Shown here: positions 6,691 through 6,694 of the stretch, one piece after another
Numbering within the stretch: position 1 is the stretch's first letter
Layout: the number at the start of each line of letters is the position of its first letter
Assembly (NCBI GenBank): GCA_023388235.1
Contig: JAEWGQ010000307.1
Location: 1-6,694, forward strand
Direction of reading: 5' to 3'
Length of the DNA: 6,694 nt
From: Actinomycetes bacterium
Lineage (GTDB): Bacteria > Actinomycetota > Actinomycetes > Actinomycetales > Cellulomonadaceae
Made by a program: the position numbers and the translations under genes
The notes under the pieces: generated by a model
Database searches by the model: none
Seen by the model: the letters and a program-made list of their open reading frames with translations, nothing else
Told to the model about the DNA's origin: nothing

Positions 6691-6694
6691 GGTC

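Overview
This is a very GC-rich, densely coding chromosomal window (about 70% G+C or more by eye) with core genes only. It looks like a member of the Actinomycetota, most likely the Micrococcales and possibly a Cellulomonas relative. The reasons are the codon use, a 1184-residue DnaE of the mycobacterial DnaE1 type with an intact PHP metal site, and promoters placed directly against start codons as in leaderless actinobacterial genes. The genus is an inference from general resemblance, not from a search.

Layout from left to right. Bases 1-830 hold the 3' part of an RluA/RluD-family rRNA pseudouridine synthase whose N-terminus lies outside the window. Its stop overlaps the GTG start of a 173-residue ElaA-like GNAT acetyltransferase (827-1348). 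A 99-base gap follows, with a GC-rich hairpin and then a -10 box six bases ahead of the dnaE ATG. dnaE fills 1448-5002. A 39-base convergent gap separates it from a 72-residue S4-domain RNA-binding protein on the minus strand (5042-5260). An 81-base divergent gap then leads to hisD (5342-6655), which is also preceded by a -10 box only seven bases from its GTG. The last 39 bases hold a possible hairpin and no gene. No gene-free stretch exceeds 100 bases.

The genes do not form one pathway. They are housekeeping functions: rRNA modification (RluD-like), chromosome replication (DnaE), a small RNA-binding protein probably linked to ribosome or RNA metabolism, and the last two steps of histidine synthesis (HisD, usually first in an actinobacterial his cluster). 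rluD and the acetyltransferase are probably co-transcribed and translationally coupled; dnaE, the S4 gene and hisD each appear to have their own promoter.

I found no mobile element, CRISPR array, RNA gene, phage gene or defence system, and no evidence of a new multi-gene system. The points worth a second look are regulatory: a near-identical leaderless promoter motif at dnaE and hisD (with a weaker version at the S4 gene), two mutually exclusive hairpins between the acetyltransferase and dnaE, and an inverted repeat in the divergent S4-hisD region.
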